A DNA stretch of 64,000 bases. It comes from Halichoerus grypus (taxonomy: Eukaryota > Chordata > Mammalia > Carnivora > Phocidae). The DNA is taken from positions 34,997,930 to 35,061,929 of the forward strand of contig NC_135726.1 of assembly GCF_964656455.1 (NCBI RefSeq). Direction: 5' to 3'. The notes beneath the pieces are model-generated. The model had not been told where the DNA came from, did not search any database, and saw nothing but the letters and a program-made list of their open reading frames with translations. Below are positions 1 through 14,029 of this stretch, one piece after another; within the stretch, counting starts at the first letter, position 1, and the number at the start of each line of letters is the position of its first letter. The translations under genes and the position numbers were made by a program.

Positions 1-1990
1 TGTAGCAAAAAGTTGCAATGAAAACTGGAGTCATGACAATGGATATTTAAGGTATTCAGCTTACACTATTGCAAATGAAACTAAATTACTACTGTAACAT
101 GAAACCATATGGAAATCAGCCTTGAACTTGACGGTTTTTGTAGTTAATTTGAAGACTGCTTGCTGTTTCCTCTCCTCTTCAAACAAAATTATAGTCTATT
201 ATTTGAAGCACCTACCCTCGTTTTTATGTTCATTCTATAAGACTATTGAATGTTATCTTACAGGGATGCCTAGAAAAAAATCTAAAGTCAGTGTCAACTG
301 ACATCATTCTGCTTTAAACAATAAGCTGCTTGAAATATGAAAAAGGCCAAATCCTCCCCACTCCTCACCCCTCCCTACAAAATGACCACCACCATCAGGA
401 GCCTCTGCAAAAATTTTAAAACAATCAGCACTTCAGTTTCTCAAAGAAATACTTGGGGAAAATAAACCAGACTGTGGGGAAAACAAATCAGCCTAACTTC
501 CAGTGCTGACCAATTATGCCTCTCATTTCCATTCAATTGGCTACAGAACTCTCTAAAAATGGAGGGGGTCATTGCATCCTGAACAGAGCTGCCTATTGAA
601 ATGGAGACTACACGATCCTCAGGACACAGAAGGGATCATGAAATATAATCATTGAAATCATGTATGGTAAAGAGACTAGAAGGAAAAGTGAATAATACCC
701 AGTCATTTTCAAAAACATCTGTTGGAAAATTTAACTTATGTTATTAATGTACACCAATAGCCTCAAAATGGGAGCCCTGAACTGGCAATTCAAATGCCCC
801 AGCTCAGCTGAGTAAAAGGATTTGGTCCAGGTAAATCCAGGCAAAAGTCAGAGCCTGGAGCAGACTACAAAACTGATAGAGGCAAAGAGCTATACTAGTG
901 AAAGGAGGCTGCAGAAACAAGCCATAGTCAAACATAGGAACTATGGAGTTGTCCCTAATGGGAATCAGGGATGTTGATACTGACATATTTATCCAAAGAG
1001 TAAGTTCAAGATTGGGAACATAAGGATGCTTAATTCAGAGCCCAAAATCTAGAATCTACAATGCAAGGCAGAGAAGAAATGAAGATGATACAAAAAACTG
1101 CTGCTCAACAAGTATGGTACTTAGTAGACTTTTGCTCTTCAAATGGTAATCCAACCACCAGCAGCAGGACTTCACCTGGGAGCTTGCTAGAATTGCAGAC
1201 TTTCAGGCCCCATCTCAGACCTGCTGCATGAAAGTGTCCAATTTTAAGGAGATCCAAGACCCTACAGAGGTAGTAACTCCATCTTGCAAAAAAACAAGAT
1301 GGGGAGGAAAAGAGAGGGAAAAAGAGGGGATCAAAATCAACTAGCAGCTTTGTTGTCTTAGGAAAATCCAATTCTACAACCCCTAGAAGATCAGACTATG
1401 AACCAATTAAAACAGCTTAATATCAAGAGTAACATCTTGCTCACTGAGGTTTGCTTCAAGACCTTGAGTCACTGTAATAACCGATCCAAAGCTATCATGT
1501 CATCAACTCTGCCCAATCCCAACCAGTTCCCCCTCTTATAAGATCTGCCTTAAAATCACCCAGCCTAGGTTCTGAAACCCTATAAATATTCTCCCTTAAC
1601 TACCCTGAAGTCAATGGGCAAGAGACATAATATTTTGAAGCAGAAAGGAATGGGAACAAGCATATGGTCTAAGTCCCTCATTTTATGGGAGAAATTCACA
1701 ATTTGCTCAAGATGAAGAGCTAGTTAAGAGAAGAACACCAGAAACAAGATCTTCTGACTTCCTCTTCAGGGGTCTGATTTTTTTCTAATTTACATTAATA
1801 ATTTTTGCCTCTATGTCCTGGAGAAGGACACTGCTTAATGTTAATATAATTTACCAGGATACCCAAACATCATGCTTCATGTGAGCTGTCAATAGGCAAC
1901 ATGCCAGACTGAATATAAACACATAAATCCACTTTCAACCCAAAGAGATCAAAAAGGTAAAGAATAATATAATCTCATTATTACCAGCAT
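1..1990. other. AT-rich PHKB intron, no feature recognised
   Basis: No coding exon, RNA gene or repeat family that I can name. Possible very old repeats cannot be excluded by eye. Confidence 0.5.
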
Positions 1991-1999
1991 CATAATAAA

Positions 2000-2205
2000 A
2001 ACAGTTAACATTATTAGGCTGTTTGTCATGTGCAATGTGCTGTGTTAAGAGCTTTATATACATGGTTTATTCATCCTCGCAACCCTATTATGGAGGTAGT
2101 AGTATTATTTCCATTTTACAGATTCAAAATTACTGAGGTTAAGTGACTTTTCAAAAGTCACACTGCTAGCAAGTGGAAGAGCCAGGACTGAAGTATGCTT
2201 TGGTT
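2000..2205 (+). mobile_element. MIR SINE
   Basis: Matches the MIR core in order: attattaggctg, tgtgctgtgttaagagcttt, tattatttccattttacag, ggttaagtgac, aaagtcacactgctagcaag. Confidence 0.85.
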
Positions 2206-3555
2206 TTTTGTTTGCTTGTTTGTTTCAGGTAAAGCAAAACAAAGATGAGTATTTACTTATTATTTAGGGTCTTCTCTTGAAAATTTCATTTCTAATTATG
2301 AAAATAACATAGATTCACAGCAACATATAACCTGCTTCCAAATAACATTTGAATCAGGAATATTGCTTTAACATTTTTACACCAAAGCACTAAGTTGTTT
2401 TCCAAGCAATTCTAGTGTTGATCACTACACTTTGTCCATGTTAGCCATGTAAATTATCTGTTTCAGACATGATACCTGACACACTTGTCCTTTACCTAGA
2501 TTTCATTTCCCTTTACTTCTGTTAGTTCAAGACATCTGCAGTGCACAAGAATAAAAAGGGCTCTCTTCTATAAGTTACATATATAATAACTTATAGACTT
2601 GATTTGAAGAGGTCCACCATGAAAAGAGAGATTTTTCTCTACTGTATTATTAGAAATGTATTTTATATCATTTTTTATTCTGAAAAATTTTGTACTTACT
2701 CTAGATGGCAACATTTAGGAAGCTAATTTCTTCCCACTTCATTTAAAAGGGTATCATTTAAAAAAAATAAAGGGTATCATTTCACTGTCTTTCATTTCCA
2801 TATTCCTGAAACTTAAATGCCAAGTTCAAATTTTTCAGTATCTTAGATAAAGTCTATACCATAATAGACAAGGCCAATTAAATAGCATTGACCTTCTCTA
2901 TATGTGAAAAAAAATAAACATGCTACTGATGACTGACATTTTGATAACAACATAGATGAAAAATCTATATGATTTCTTACATCTTCCCTTCAGGGAAAGC
3001 AAAATTCAGTATAGAGATTGCTCAAGGTTTTTAAGCAAGAGACAAAGGCAGTTAGAGCCACGCAGGACTGGCCCTGAAGATGCTGTCCACAAGTGAAGAG
3101 AAAAATCAAAGAGTGCCCAACTCATGAAGTTACTACACTCTAAGGTCACTATTTTGCTTCACTTACTGGATTTCTTTTTCAAATTTGAACTTTGAACCTT
3201 TTTGGATTTCTCCAGTAAGGAAAATCTATTTAGTATGAAAATGTATTATTCATCAAAACAGCTAGAAAATCAATTCATCAAAATTTATTTACCAAACATA
3301 AAGGTGAAATGATTAGACAACAGAGAGTGCTGACAAGTTCATTCTGTATCAAAACTGAACTAATTCTTTCTAGTATGATTCATCCAACCTTAATTCCCAG
3401 CACCAAGCCTATAAAACTTTAACCAATTCAGTCCAACCTAAAGGAATTCATAACCTATAAAGGAGATGGATATATAATTATGGCAATTCAGGGACATCAG
3501 AGCTAAAAGAAGCATGTATAAGGCGCCAAAGAACAAGTAGAGCAATTCAACGAAA
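2206..3555. other. AT-rich PHKB intron, no feature recognised
   Basis: Long A/T stretches with stop codons in all frames. I see no exon or recognisable repeat. Confidence 0.5.
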
Positions 3556-3559
3556 ACTG

Positions 3560-4020
3560 GGATTCAGAGGAAGGGGGTAGGCAGAAAATATGTAAAGATA
3601 AGAAATCACTGGAACCAAATAAAAGATTACAGGAGTACACCAAATTTTCAGAGAAAGGCTATTTAAAACAGAAGGAACCTCACTATAAAGGTGCAGAAGC
3701 AAGAAAGAAAGTGCCCCATCTGGGAACTGCAGATTAGTAGCACTATAGAAGAGAATGCAAGAGGGAGGGGAGACTGGAAAGGTATCTAGAAATCTAACAG
3801 TGCAGGATGCTAAACAACAGGTCCTAGGTTTGCATTTTATCTTTTGGATAATGAAGAGCTGCTGGGGAGGTTTAGGCAAGAGCATCATATGATCAAACCT
3901 TTAAAAAGATAACTGTCGGCACGGTGAAGGACTGCATAAGTAGTGAGCCCTTGGCACAAGAGTCCATTGGTTAAGAGTCCATTTTAACCAATGTTTTGGT
4001 TAAAGCATTCATTCTAGAGC
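3560..4020 (-). mobile_element. L2-like LINE fragment
   Basis: Reads like antisense L2 3' sequence: gcaagaaagaaagtgcc, gagaatgcaagagggag, ttgcattttatcttttgg, gagcatcatatgatc. Diverged, so boundaries are approximate. Confidence 0.5.
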
Positions 4021-6737
4021 CTTGAATTAAAATAGTAACAGCAGGGAAGCAAAGAGGAGGAAAAATTCAAGAAATATTTAATGAATAGAATAAATAAGAC
4101 TGTGGAAAGGCTTAAATTTGATACAGGTGTTAGGTAAAATATTAATACTGTATAGTGTAATACACAGGAGAAAGAGTCCAGTGATAATTTCTAATCCCTA
4201 AATGGTTTTTATTCGTTCAAATTATGATAATTAACTTTACATTCTGCTAGGATTTTTTCATCCTTGTAGTTATTGTGCAAATGATAATTATCAAAGCTAC
4301 AAGCCTATTGAGAATTGGGATTAAGTGGGTATAACAAATTAATTGAGCTTCATTATGTATTTCTATGAAAACAAGATAACATAACCAAACACAAGGATCT
4401 CTGAACTGACAAAAACAATGATAAAAACTGATAGAGAGATTCCACATTTGGGGGGGGCGGCCACTAAAAGACGGCAGCATAGGAAGATCCTGAACTCACC
4501 TCCAACCATGGACACACCAAATCTACAACTGCATATGGAATAATTTCTCTGAAAACTAGCTGAACAGCTCCTCAAAAACAAAGGATAAAAGGTGCACATC
4601 AAGGTAGGTAGGTGAGGCAGAGACACGGTCTCACCAAAAACCTCATCCCCAGTGCAGTGACCTGAAATCAGAAGGGATCTCAAAAACACAGAGCTTCACT
4701 GAGTAGTGAAGCGTTTGTGTTCCACATCAGGACCTCAGCCCTTAGGACCTGCATCAGAGACATAAGCCCTCCAAAGGTCTGGCTTTGAAAAACCAGTAGA
4801 GTTTATGTCCAGGAGACTCACAGGGCTGCAGGGAAATAAGATTCCAGTCATACAAGGGTCTCTCAGACTCACTCACCCTATGACTCAGCACGAAACCAAG
4901 TTTGAAAAGTGCCTACACTATGTGTGGAGATTCATTTGCTAATCTTAGTTCTGACAAAGGAGTGGGGCCTGTTGGGACTCTTTCTGGGGACAGAGGCGAT
5001 GGTGGGGGCCCTTTTAGCACTCCCACTTTACCTTGCTAGTGCCAGTGCTAGCCCATTCTTAAGTTCTCCCTCTATCTTGCTAGAGCTGGAGGACATATAT
5101 AGTAACAGAACTCTCCCACTGTCCCAATTAAGTTGGCAGGGGTGCCCCTCCCCCTGAAGCCTACAATGCCCTTTCTAAAGTGAGCAGGTATACCATGGCC
5201 CTGTATTCTCACACTGCCTTGACAGAGCTGGCAGGAATGTGCTGCTGGCCCTACGTCTCCTGCTTCCTGGCTACAACTCGCAGGAGCACCTGGCCCTGCA
5301 CTCTCCTGCTGTCTCTCTACAGTCAGAAGGTGCATTGCAGCCCGGGACTATTCTGCTACCTTGCCAAAGCCAGCAAGCACACACAGTCCACACGGGATGC
5401 CCCTAGATTGCTTGGCTTTGGAAGCCAGGGAGGCTTTTGTTTCTGGGCTCAATGGGACTAAAACAATTGGAAGGATAATTCTTATCAGCCTACCACCCAA
5501 AGGGCACTGCACAGACAGCTGACTGAAACACATCCCAAGTGTTTCTGTGAAAACGGCCTATTTACTGGTCTTGGAGCTTAAGCATGAGGGACAAATGTCA
5601 GGTTTCCCACACATACAGAGATTATGGAGGTGATCCCAGGAAGCATAGACTGGGCAAAACTATCTTTACTTACTCCCTTAGCTTCACTACAGCTCACTGA
5701 CACCTACCAGAAAGGAGCTCATACGTGTGTCTGGGGTCCCAATTTTTGCAGCTGTTGCCCAGGGACACCTCCTGATGCCCAAGACACGATGCTAGCAAGC
5801 TTTTTAACTGTAGTCCTACAAGACTGTATATATTTTCATACTTTAAAGGTTACTGCCTGAGGGTCTGGCACTCATTCAGCCTGAAGCTAAATGCTGACTG
5901 GGATCCCTCCCTTTGGAATACTGATAGGTCTTGACATATCCTCAACAACTGGAACCTATGAAAAATAAATCAGACTGCTTAGACAATCACAAAGGTTTGA
6001 AAGACAACCAAGAGCTAGGGCAAAGTTGAACCATAAGGTTCATCTCCTAGTCCAAGACTGGAACCTAATACATAGAAACAAACACAGAGAGTAAATAAAA
6101 TGAGAAAATAAAGGAATACGTTCCAAACAAAACAAGATGAAACCTCAGAAAAAAACCTTAATGAAACAAAGATAAGTAATTTATCTCATAAAATAATGAT
6201 CATAAAGCTGAACTCGAGAGAAGAATGGATGTATACAGAGAGAACTTCAACAGACAGGAAATATAAAAAAGTACCAAACAAAAAGAAAGAATGAAAGAAA
6301 GAAAACAAAAAGTACCAAAAAGAAATCACAAAGCCGAAGAATACAATAAATGAATTAAAAAATACACTAGAGGGATTCAAGCTTAAAAGCAGACTAGACG
6401 AAGTAGAAAAAAAGGATCAGTGAGTGAGAAGATAGGCAGTGGAATTCACCCAAACAAAACAGAAAAACACATTATTTTAAAAAGTACAAATAATTTAAGG
6501 GATCTATGGGACAACATCAAGTGGAATAATATCCATATGATAGGAGTCCCAGGAAGAGAAGAGGGAAAGGGAATGAAAACTTATTTGAAGAATAATGGCA
6601 GAAAACCTACCTAACCTAGGGAAGTAAACAGACATCAAGATCCAGGAAGCCTAGAGAGCTGTAATTAAGATGAACCCAAAGAGAGCCACACCAAGACACA
6701 TAATTAAAATGTCAATAGTCAAAGATAGAGAATCTTA

Positions 6738-6861
6738 GGGGTGCCTGGCTGACTCAGTCAATAAAGCACTCAACTCTTGATCTCAGGGTTGCTAAGTTTG
6801 AGGCCCACAGTGGGTGTAGAGATTACTTAAAAATAAAATCTTTAAACAAGCAAACAAACAA
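6738..6861 (+). mobile_element. Can-SINE (short, old) inside L1 ORF1
   Basis: tRNA-derived head (ggggtgcctggctgactcag) and A-rich tail, flanked by AAAGATAGAGAATCTTA (6721-6737) and AAAGATAGAGACTCTTA (6862-6878), one mismatch. Confidence 0.9.
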
Positions 6862-7107
6862 AAAGATAGAGACTCTTAAAAGCAGCAAGAGAAAAATAAC
6901 TTCTTACATACAACACTACCCCCATAAAGCTGTCAACAGAAACTTTGTAGGCCGGAAGAGAATGGCTGAATAGAAAAAACTTGCAATGAAAAATACTCTA
7001 CCTGGCAAGCTTAACATTCAGAATTAAAAGAGCGATAAAGAGAGTTTTCCAGACAAGCAAAAACTAAAGCAGTTCATCACCACTAAACTGGCCTTACAAG
7101 ATAAGAG

Positions 7108-7335
7108 CAGAAACCATGAGAGACTCTGGACTCCGGGAAACAAACTGAGGGTTTCAGAGGAGAGGAGGGTGGGAGGATGGGGTAGCCAGATGATGGGTAT
7201 TAAGGAGGGCACATGTTGTGATGAGCACTGGGTGTTATACGCAACTAATGAATCGTTGAACACTACATCAAAACCTAATGATGTATACTATATGTTGGCT
7301 AACTGAACATAACAAAAAAAATTTTTTTTAATTAA
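7108..7335 (+). mobile_element. L1 3'-end fragment nested in the older L1
   Basis: Carnivore L1 3'UTR sequence (accatgagagactctgg ... gagcactgggtgttatacgc) ends in an A/T-rich tail at about 7310-7335. It sits between host ORF1 and mid-ORF2 sequence. About 1.3 kb of host (start of ORF2 with the endonuclease) is absent at this junction. I see no clear target duplication. Confidence 0.7.
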
Positions 7336-9921
7336 AAAAATGATGTAAAAAGACAATACAAAACATCAATGAAACTAACAGTGGTTTCTTTGAAAAAATA
7401 AACAAAATTAACAAACCTTTAGCTAGACACAATGGAAAAAAGAGGGCTCAAATAAATAAAATCAGAAATGAAAGGGAAGTCACAACTGGTATCAGAGAAA
7501 TACAAAAGGATCGTAAAAGACTACTATGACCAGTTACAGGCCAACAAATTAGACAACCTAGAAGAAATGGATAAATTCTTTGAAACACAATTTTCCAAGA
7601 TGGAATCTTGAAGAAACAGAAAATCTGAATACAATGATTCCTAGTATGGAGATTGAATCAGTAATCAAAAACCTCCCAACAAGCAGAAGTCCAGGACCAG
7701 ATGGCTTCATAGGTAAATTCTCCCAAACATTTAAAGAAGAGTTAATACCTCTTTTTCTTAAACTATTCCAAAAAACTGAAGATGAAGGAAAGCTTGGAAA
7801 TTCATTCTATGAGGTCAGCATTACTCTGACACCAAAACCAGACAGACACTATAAAAAAAGAAAACTACAGGCCAATATGAACATAGATACAAAAATCCTC
7901 AACAAAATATTAACAAAGCACATTCAACAACACATTTTTAGAAAGTCATTCACCACAATCAAATGGGTGCCAGAGTAGTTTGATATTGATAAATCAATCA
8001 ATGTGATATACATCACATTAACAAGAGGAAGGATAAACATCATATGATCAGTAGATGCAGAAAAACCATTTTATAAATTCAACACCCACTTATGATAAAA
8101 ACTCTTAACAAAATGGGTATAGAGGGAATGTACCTCAACATAATAAAGACGCATATGACAAGCCCAGAGCCAACATCATATTCAATTGTGAAAAGCTAAA
8201 ACCTTTTCCTGTAAGATCAGGAACAAAATAAGGATACCCAGTCTTGGCATTTTAATTCAACGTAGTATTGGAAGTCTTAACCAGAGCAATTAGGCAAGGA
8301 AGAGAAATAAGAGGAATCCAAACTGGAAAAGAAGTAAAACTGTCACTATTTGTGGATGATATGATTTTATGTATAGAAAACCCTAAAGACACCACCAAAA
8401 AAATATTAGAAACTAAAAAAACAAATTCAGTAAAGTTGCAGGGTACAAAATCCATATACTCAAATCAGTTGTGTTTTTATACACTAACAATGAGCTAGAA
8501 AGAAAAATTAAGAAAATGCCATTTATAATTGCATCAAAAAAAATAAAATGCCTACAAATAATTTAACTGAGGAGGTAAAAGATCTGAACACTGAAAACTA
8601 CAGACATTAATGAGAGAAACTGAAGAAGACACAAATAAGTGGAAAGATATTCTGAACTCATGAGAAGAATTAATATTTTAAAATATCCATATTACCTAGA
8701 GTAATCTCAGATTCAACACAATCCCTATCAAAATTCCAATGACATTTTTCACAAAAAAAAAAAAAAAAAAACAACAAACAATCCTAAAATTTGTATGGAA
8801 TCACAAAAAACCATAAATAGACAAAGCAATCTTGAGAAAGAAGAGTGAAGCTAGAGGCATCATGATTTCTGATTTAAACTATATTACAAAGTTATACTAA
8901 TCACCACAGTATCATATTGTCATAAGAACAGAAACACAGATCAATGTAACAGAACAGGAGTCCAGAAATAAGCCCATACATATAATAGTCAATTAATTTA
9001 TGACAAGAGAGCCAAGAATATACAATGAGGAAAGGGCAGTCTCTTCAATAAAGGGTGTTGGGACAACTGGACAGCCACATGTTTAAAAAAAAAAAAAAGG
9101 AAACTGGACTACTGTTTTACATCATGTACAAAAATTAGCTCAAAATGGATTAAGGACTTGAATATAAGACCTGAAAACATGAAACTCCTAAAAGAAAACA
9201 TAGGCAATAAGCCTGACATCAATCATAGTGACGGTATTTTGAATCTGACTCCAAAATCAAGAGCAACAAAAGCAAAAATAAATAAGTGGAACTACAACAA
9301 GCTAAAAAGCTTCTGCACAGCAAAGGAAATCAGTAAAATGAAAAGGAAATCCACTGAATGAAAGAAAATATTTGCAAATAATATCCAATAAGGGGTTAAT
9401 ATCCAGAATACATAAAGAACTCCTACAACTCAACACCAAAGAAACAACAAATCCAATTTAAAAATGGGCAGAGGATCTGGATAGACATTTTTCCAAAGAA
9501 GACATCCAGATGGCCAACAGACACATGAAAAGATGCTCAATATCACTAATCATCAGGGAAATGCAAATCAAAACTACAATGAGATATCACCTCGCATCTA
9601 TTAAAATACCTATTATCAAAAAGACAAGAAATAACAAGTGTTAGCGAGGATGTTGTGAAGAGGGAACACTCACGCACTGTTGGTGGGAATTATATTGGTT
9701 CAAGCACTATAGTAAACAGTATGGAGATTCCTCAAAAATAGAAAATAGAACTACCATAAGATCCACCATTCCACTTCCGGATATTAATCCAAAGAAAACA
9801 AAAACATTAATTTAAAAAGATATATGTGCCCCTATATCATTACAGCACTATGTATAAGAACTAAGATATGGAAACAATCTAAATGCCCATCGTGGATGAA
9901 TGTATAAAGAAATAATGGTAT

Positions 9922-9940
9922 ACACACACACACACACACA
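9922..9940. repeat. (CA)n microsatellite within L1 ORF2
   Basis: A run of ACACAC at the point where younger L1 copies read tatatatacaatggaat. Confidence 0.9.
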
Positions 9941-10002
9941 ATGGAGTTGTATTATTCAAAGGAGTTGTATTTGTATGGAATTGTTTATTAACATAAAGAC
10001 GG

Positions 10003-10211
10003 CTGGGGCGCCTGGGTGGCTCAGTTGTTAAGCGTCTGCCTTCAGCTCAGGTCACGATCCCAAGGTCCTTGGATCGAGCCCTGCACTGGGCTCCCTGCTC
10101 AGTGGGAAGCCTGCTTCTCCCTCTCCCACTCCCCCTGCTTGTGTTCCCTCTCTCACTGTCTCTCTCTCTGTCAAATAAATAAATAAAATCTTAAAAAAAA
10201 AAAAAACCAAA
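10003..10211 (+). mobile_element. Can-SINE in L1 3' region
   Basis: Typical head (ggggcgcctgggtggctcag), CT-rich spacer and poly(A). Exact 13-bp duplications AACATAAAGACGG at 9990-10002 and 10212-10224. Confidence 0.95.
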
Positions 10212-10750
10212 AACATAAAGACGGATGAAAAGAATCATCATAAAAAAGGATGAAATCGCCATTTACAACAATATGGATGGACCTTGAGGGTATTATGCTA
10301 AGTGAAATAAGTCAGACAAAGACAAATACTGTATGATTTTACTTACACACGGAATCTAAAAAACAAAACGAAAAAAAGTCATAGATACAGAGAACAGATC
10401 TGTGGTTGCCAGAGGGGAGGGGGGTTGTGGGGATGAGCAAAATGGGTGAACAGATCAAGAGGTAAAAACGTCCTATTACAAAAAAGTCATGGGGATGTAT
10501 TGCACAGCATGGTGACTACAGTCAATATTGTATTGTGTATTCAAGAGTTGCTAAGAGAATAAATCTTAGAAGTTCCCATAACAAAAAAAAATTTTTTTGT
10601 AACTTTCTATGGTAATGGATGATAACTTATTGTGGGAATAATTTGGCAGTGTATACAAATATTGAATCATTATGTTGTACACCTGAAAATAAGATGTTAT
10701 GCATCAATAATACCACAATAAAATAAATACTAATAAAAAAAGATTCCACA

Positions 10751-11281
10751 AAGCAAAGATAATCACTGATATATGTAAATTAAGAAAACAAGCTCTTATT
10801 ACGAAGAATTTTAAATATGAAAAATATTTAACATGAAAACTTCATTGTCATCAGTAGACCATTTAAAAGATGCTTAACACAAACAAAAGCTAAAGGTCTA
10901 AAACCAACTAGCTTATATGAGCCATATTTGTAAGGGGCTCAATTTGAACAGAAAAATTCCCATCTAAGCAGAAATGTATCAGCTGAAATGATTAATACTC
11001 TCTACAAAAGCACAGCATAATACCAAATAAAATTATGTTTAAAGAACCTTTTAAAATAATTATTTCTAAATAAGTTGTATTTTAAAATGTATTTAGAAGT
11101 ATGAAAGTTTGAAACGTCACCCAGTGGGGCATGGCTTTATTTCCTATACTCCATCATGAGCAAAGCCTCATTGATGTTTACTATATTTTCTCTAGAGCTC
11201 CAGATTTCTTACTACGAATTTCCAGATGAAGTCACCTAACCAAATCTATAGCACCAAACTGGTCAAAACCTAAGAGTGGTA
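10751..11281. other. PHKB intron, unique sequence
   Basis: No exon or repeat recognised. Confidence 0.5.
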
Positions 11282-11470
11282 GGGCACCTGGGTGGCTCAG
11301 TTGGTTAGGCCTCTGACTCTTGATTTAGGCTCAGGTCATGCTCTCTGGGTCTTGAGATGGAGCCCTCTGTCAGGCTCCGTACTCAGCATGGAGTCTGCTG
11401 TCTCTCTTTCCCTCTGCCCCTCCCCCCTACTCTCTCTCTAAATAAATAAATAAATAAATAAAATTTTGGG
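11282..11470 (+). mobile_element. Can-SINE
   Basis: gggcacctgggtggctcagt head, CT-rich spacer, (AAAT)n tail at 11440-11464. No clear target duplication seen. Confidence 0.9.
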
Positions 11471-11479
11471 GGGCAGGGA

Positions 11480-12620
11480 CAAAAAACAAAAAACAGAAAC
11501 TAACAGTGCTGCCTACTTTGAAATCACTCAGCCATAGGATGTTCTGTTTTTCAAAACTTATTAAATATATTGTTTTTATTTAAGGAGAGAGAACATAGTA
11601 AGATTAAGATAGCAAGGTCTATGGTCAAATTATACACACACATACTCTCTCATTCACACACAAGAGTTACTTGAGACATGCCAAAATTTCCATCATCACA
11701 ATATATCATCAGTTAATGCTTATGTCAAAATATTTAAAATGACAGGTCACAGTAGGTTTAGAGGTTTATTCCCTCACCCTTAATTTCTGAAGAATTAAAT
11801 CTGCAAACTGCCATTTGGTTACAGATTCAATTTCATGAAAGAAATATATTTAGAAGACAGAAAGAAAAAAAAATGAGACTGAAATCATTGTAAATCAGAA
11901 ACTATTAAAAGTTCAGATGCAAATTACATACACAAACAAATAAACTGTCCTATAAGCTGAAAACTTCATGGAAAAAACAGTTCATTGATTAAAGCCACAG
12001 CAAGCCAAGGTCATGTTTATGACAAACTAATTTTTTCTAACTATAAGCAACCATCAGATATTTATGACCAAGCTTAAAAATTAATGTAGCCACATAAAGA
12101 AAAAGATTTTAAACACAGAAAATTCTCCACTGGTTCAACAGCGAAAGGAAGATAGAAATATAATAGAAAATACAAGTTAAGCACCTGATGATATGTATGT
12201 TTTCAAAATACACCAGGAATGAACACATATATGATAAAATACTGCCCAAAGCTCAACTGTCCAATCCTGAACCCTGTGCCTATCCTTGTCAGAATACCTT
12301 CACAGCTTTAGCAATAAGACTCAGTCTGTCATCCAAATAATATCATGGCTGTTCATCTCCATGACTAGGATCTATATATTTGCAAAAAATTCAGTCCTGA
12401 GCTATAAGACTTGAATCTTAAATGACCAAAAAGGAAGGCCATGGAAAATGGTGTGAGGTTACTGATTTGTTACTGCTTTATTAGCAAAAACAACAATAAG
12501 CTTTAAAATTTTTTATGTAACACTTTATATTATATACATATTATATAAAATTCATAATAAAATTAAACCATTTTATATTATATACATGCTATATAAAATT
12601 TTATATAACAAGTTGAAAAC
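11480..12620. other. PHKB intron, unique AT-rich sequence
   Basis: No exon seen. At 12530-12610 there is an internally repetitive tatatta / acatgctatataaaatt stretch. Confidence 0.5.
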
Positions 12621-12624
12621 TAAT

Positions 12625-12789
12625 GATGTATATTTTGAAAGACAACCAAGAACACGAGACATATATCAGAACCTACAAAATTGGCCAATTGCAATTACAC
12701 ACTTAAGATGTATATTTTGAAAGACAACCAAGAATACATGAGACATATAACAGAACCTATAAAAATGGCCAATTTCAATTATACACTTA
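12625..12789 (+). repeat. Two-copy tandem duplication, period about 82 bp
   Basis: Copy 1 starts at 12625 and copy 2 at 12707, both with gatgtatattttgaaagac and ending ...tacactta. A handful of mismatches and small indels separate the two. Confidence 0.9.
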
Positions 12790-13830
12790 ATTATGCACTG
12801 TGGTTTTTGGAAGTCACTGTTCATCTATAAAAAGCAAAAGCAACTTCCTCAAGAAATTCGTGAAATACAAACTGAAAGAGAAGAAAGCTATGAAATCAAG
12901 AAATTAAAAATGAGGAATAATTGTCTTTAAAGGACTAAGGTGTAGTCATATCATTATTGGTAAAAAGTAACTGATAAAATCTGTAAGGAAAAGAAGGAAC
13001 AAAATAGAAAACAGGAACAAGTTTTTCATTTTTTAAAAACCACTTCTAACCAAGGCAGCCAAAGCCTAATGTGACAAAAATGAGAACAAGTGTGAATTTA
13101 TTAAAAACACATCACAGTTTTCAGATCATTATTCAACCTGCTACTTAGCTAATAACAAATTGTAAAAACCATTTTCATCCTGGATAAATTTCAGGGTGCA
13201 AGATCCTCTCTAAATAGCAAAAAAAAAAAAAAAAAAAAAAAAAAAGGAATAAAGGCAATTTTTCTACTTTTGAAAAGGTTTTGGTCTCATGTGCTTTTGA
13301 CCAGTATCTTGGTATCACTTCTATAGTAAATTACAATAAAGGAAAAATGTTCTGGGAAGAAAAAAAAAAAAAAACCACATCACTGAAAACTACAATGAAC
13401 CATCAAAAAGCACTTACTAATTTTTCAAGACCTAGTATATAACATGCAATTACAATTTTCTGTTATTTGTTTTCTACTTAGGGATTTGAAAATAAACTCC
13501 CTTCAAAATCATAAAAGACATATTCTAACTATATGCTTACCAGTAAAAATAAAATATTTATATCTGCCATGAACCCAACATCTCTTAACAGGTAAATCAA
13601 ATCTCCATATATATCTTCTAGCCTGAACCAAGAAAAGATACAGCAGAACTTTGCACAATTTTGCAGGTTATTCTTCAGAAATAGAATGGCCAATCTGTCA
13701 TTTTAAAATATGGACAAAAATTATGACATAAGATATATATTTATAAGAATTTACTACACACACACACAGGAAATCTGTTGAATTGGGCCTCCTTCTAAAA
13801 GTCAGTCTGTTGAGTCAAAAATTATATAAT
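12790..13830. other. PHKB intron, unique sequence with poly(A) runs
   Basis: A pure A run near 13219-13246 and another near 13360-13374. No exon or SINE body is attached to either. Confidence 0.5.
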
Positions 13831-14029
13831 AAATGGCAAATGGATTCCAATGCATAAACAAAGTGATCACATTTTCTGAATCTAGACTGATGACAGAGTC
13901 AATATCTGCACTTTCACAGACATTCATCACCCAACATGGACTGAGTGACCCACGCCTGGCACTGTGCCCTGTGTTAAGTGTCAGAGACAGACATATAATA
14001 CATGGCTTCTGCCATCAGCTGCTCCCTAC

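Larger units (their letters stand above)
4447..10740 (+). mobile_element. Old near full-length L1 with nested insertions
   Basis: The 5' end starts at about 4447 (ggcggccactaaaagacggc region), followed by 5'UTR-like sequence to about 5900, decayed ORF1 (about 6000-7100), decayed ORF2 from about 7350 (SRSPGPDGFIGKFSQ is the RT fingers motif; LSLFVDDMILCIENP is an FADD-box relative) and a 3'UTR ending in an A-rich tail at 10740. AGATTCCACA is present on both sides (4437-4446 and 10741-10750), so both ends are original. Nested in it are two Can-SINEs and an L1 3'-end fragment. The ORF2 endonuclease region is missing. Many stops and frameshifts make it inactive. Confidence 0.88.

Noticed and set aside
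10003..10080. tRNA-like heads of Can-SINEs
   Set aside because: These heads derive from tRNA but lack a complete cloverleaf and are followed by SINE bodies, so they are not tRNA genes.
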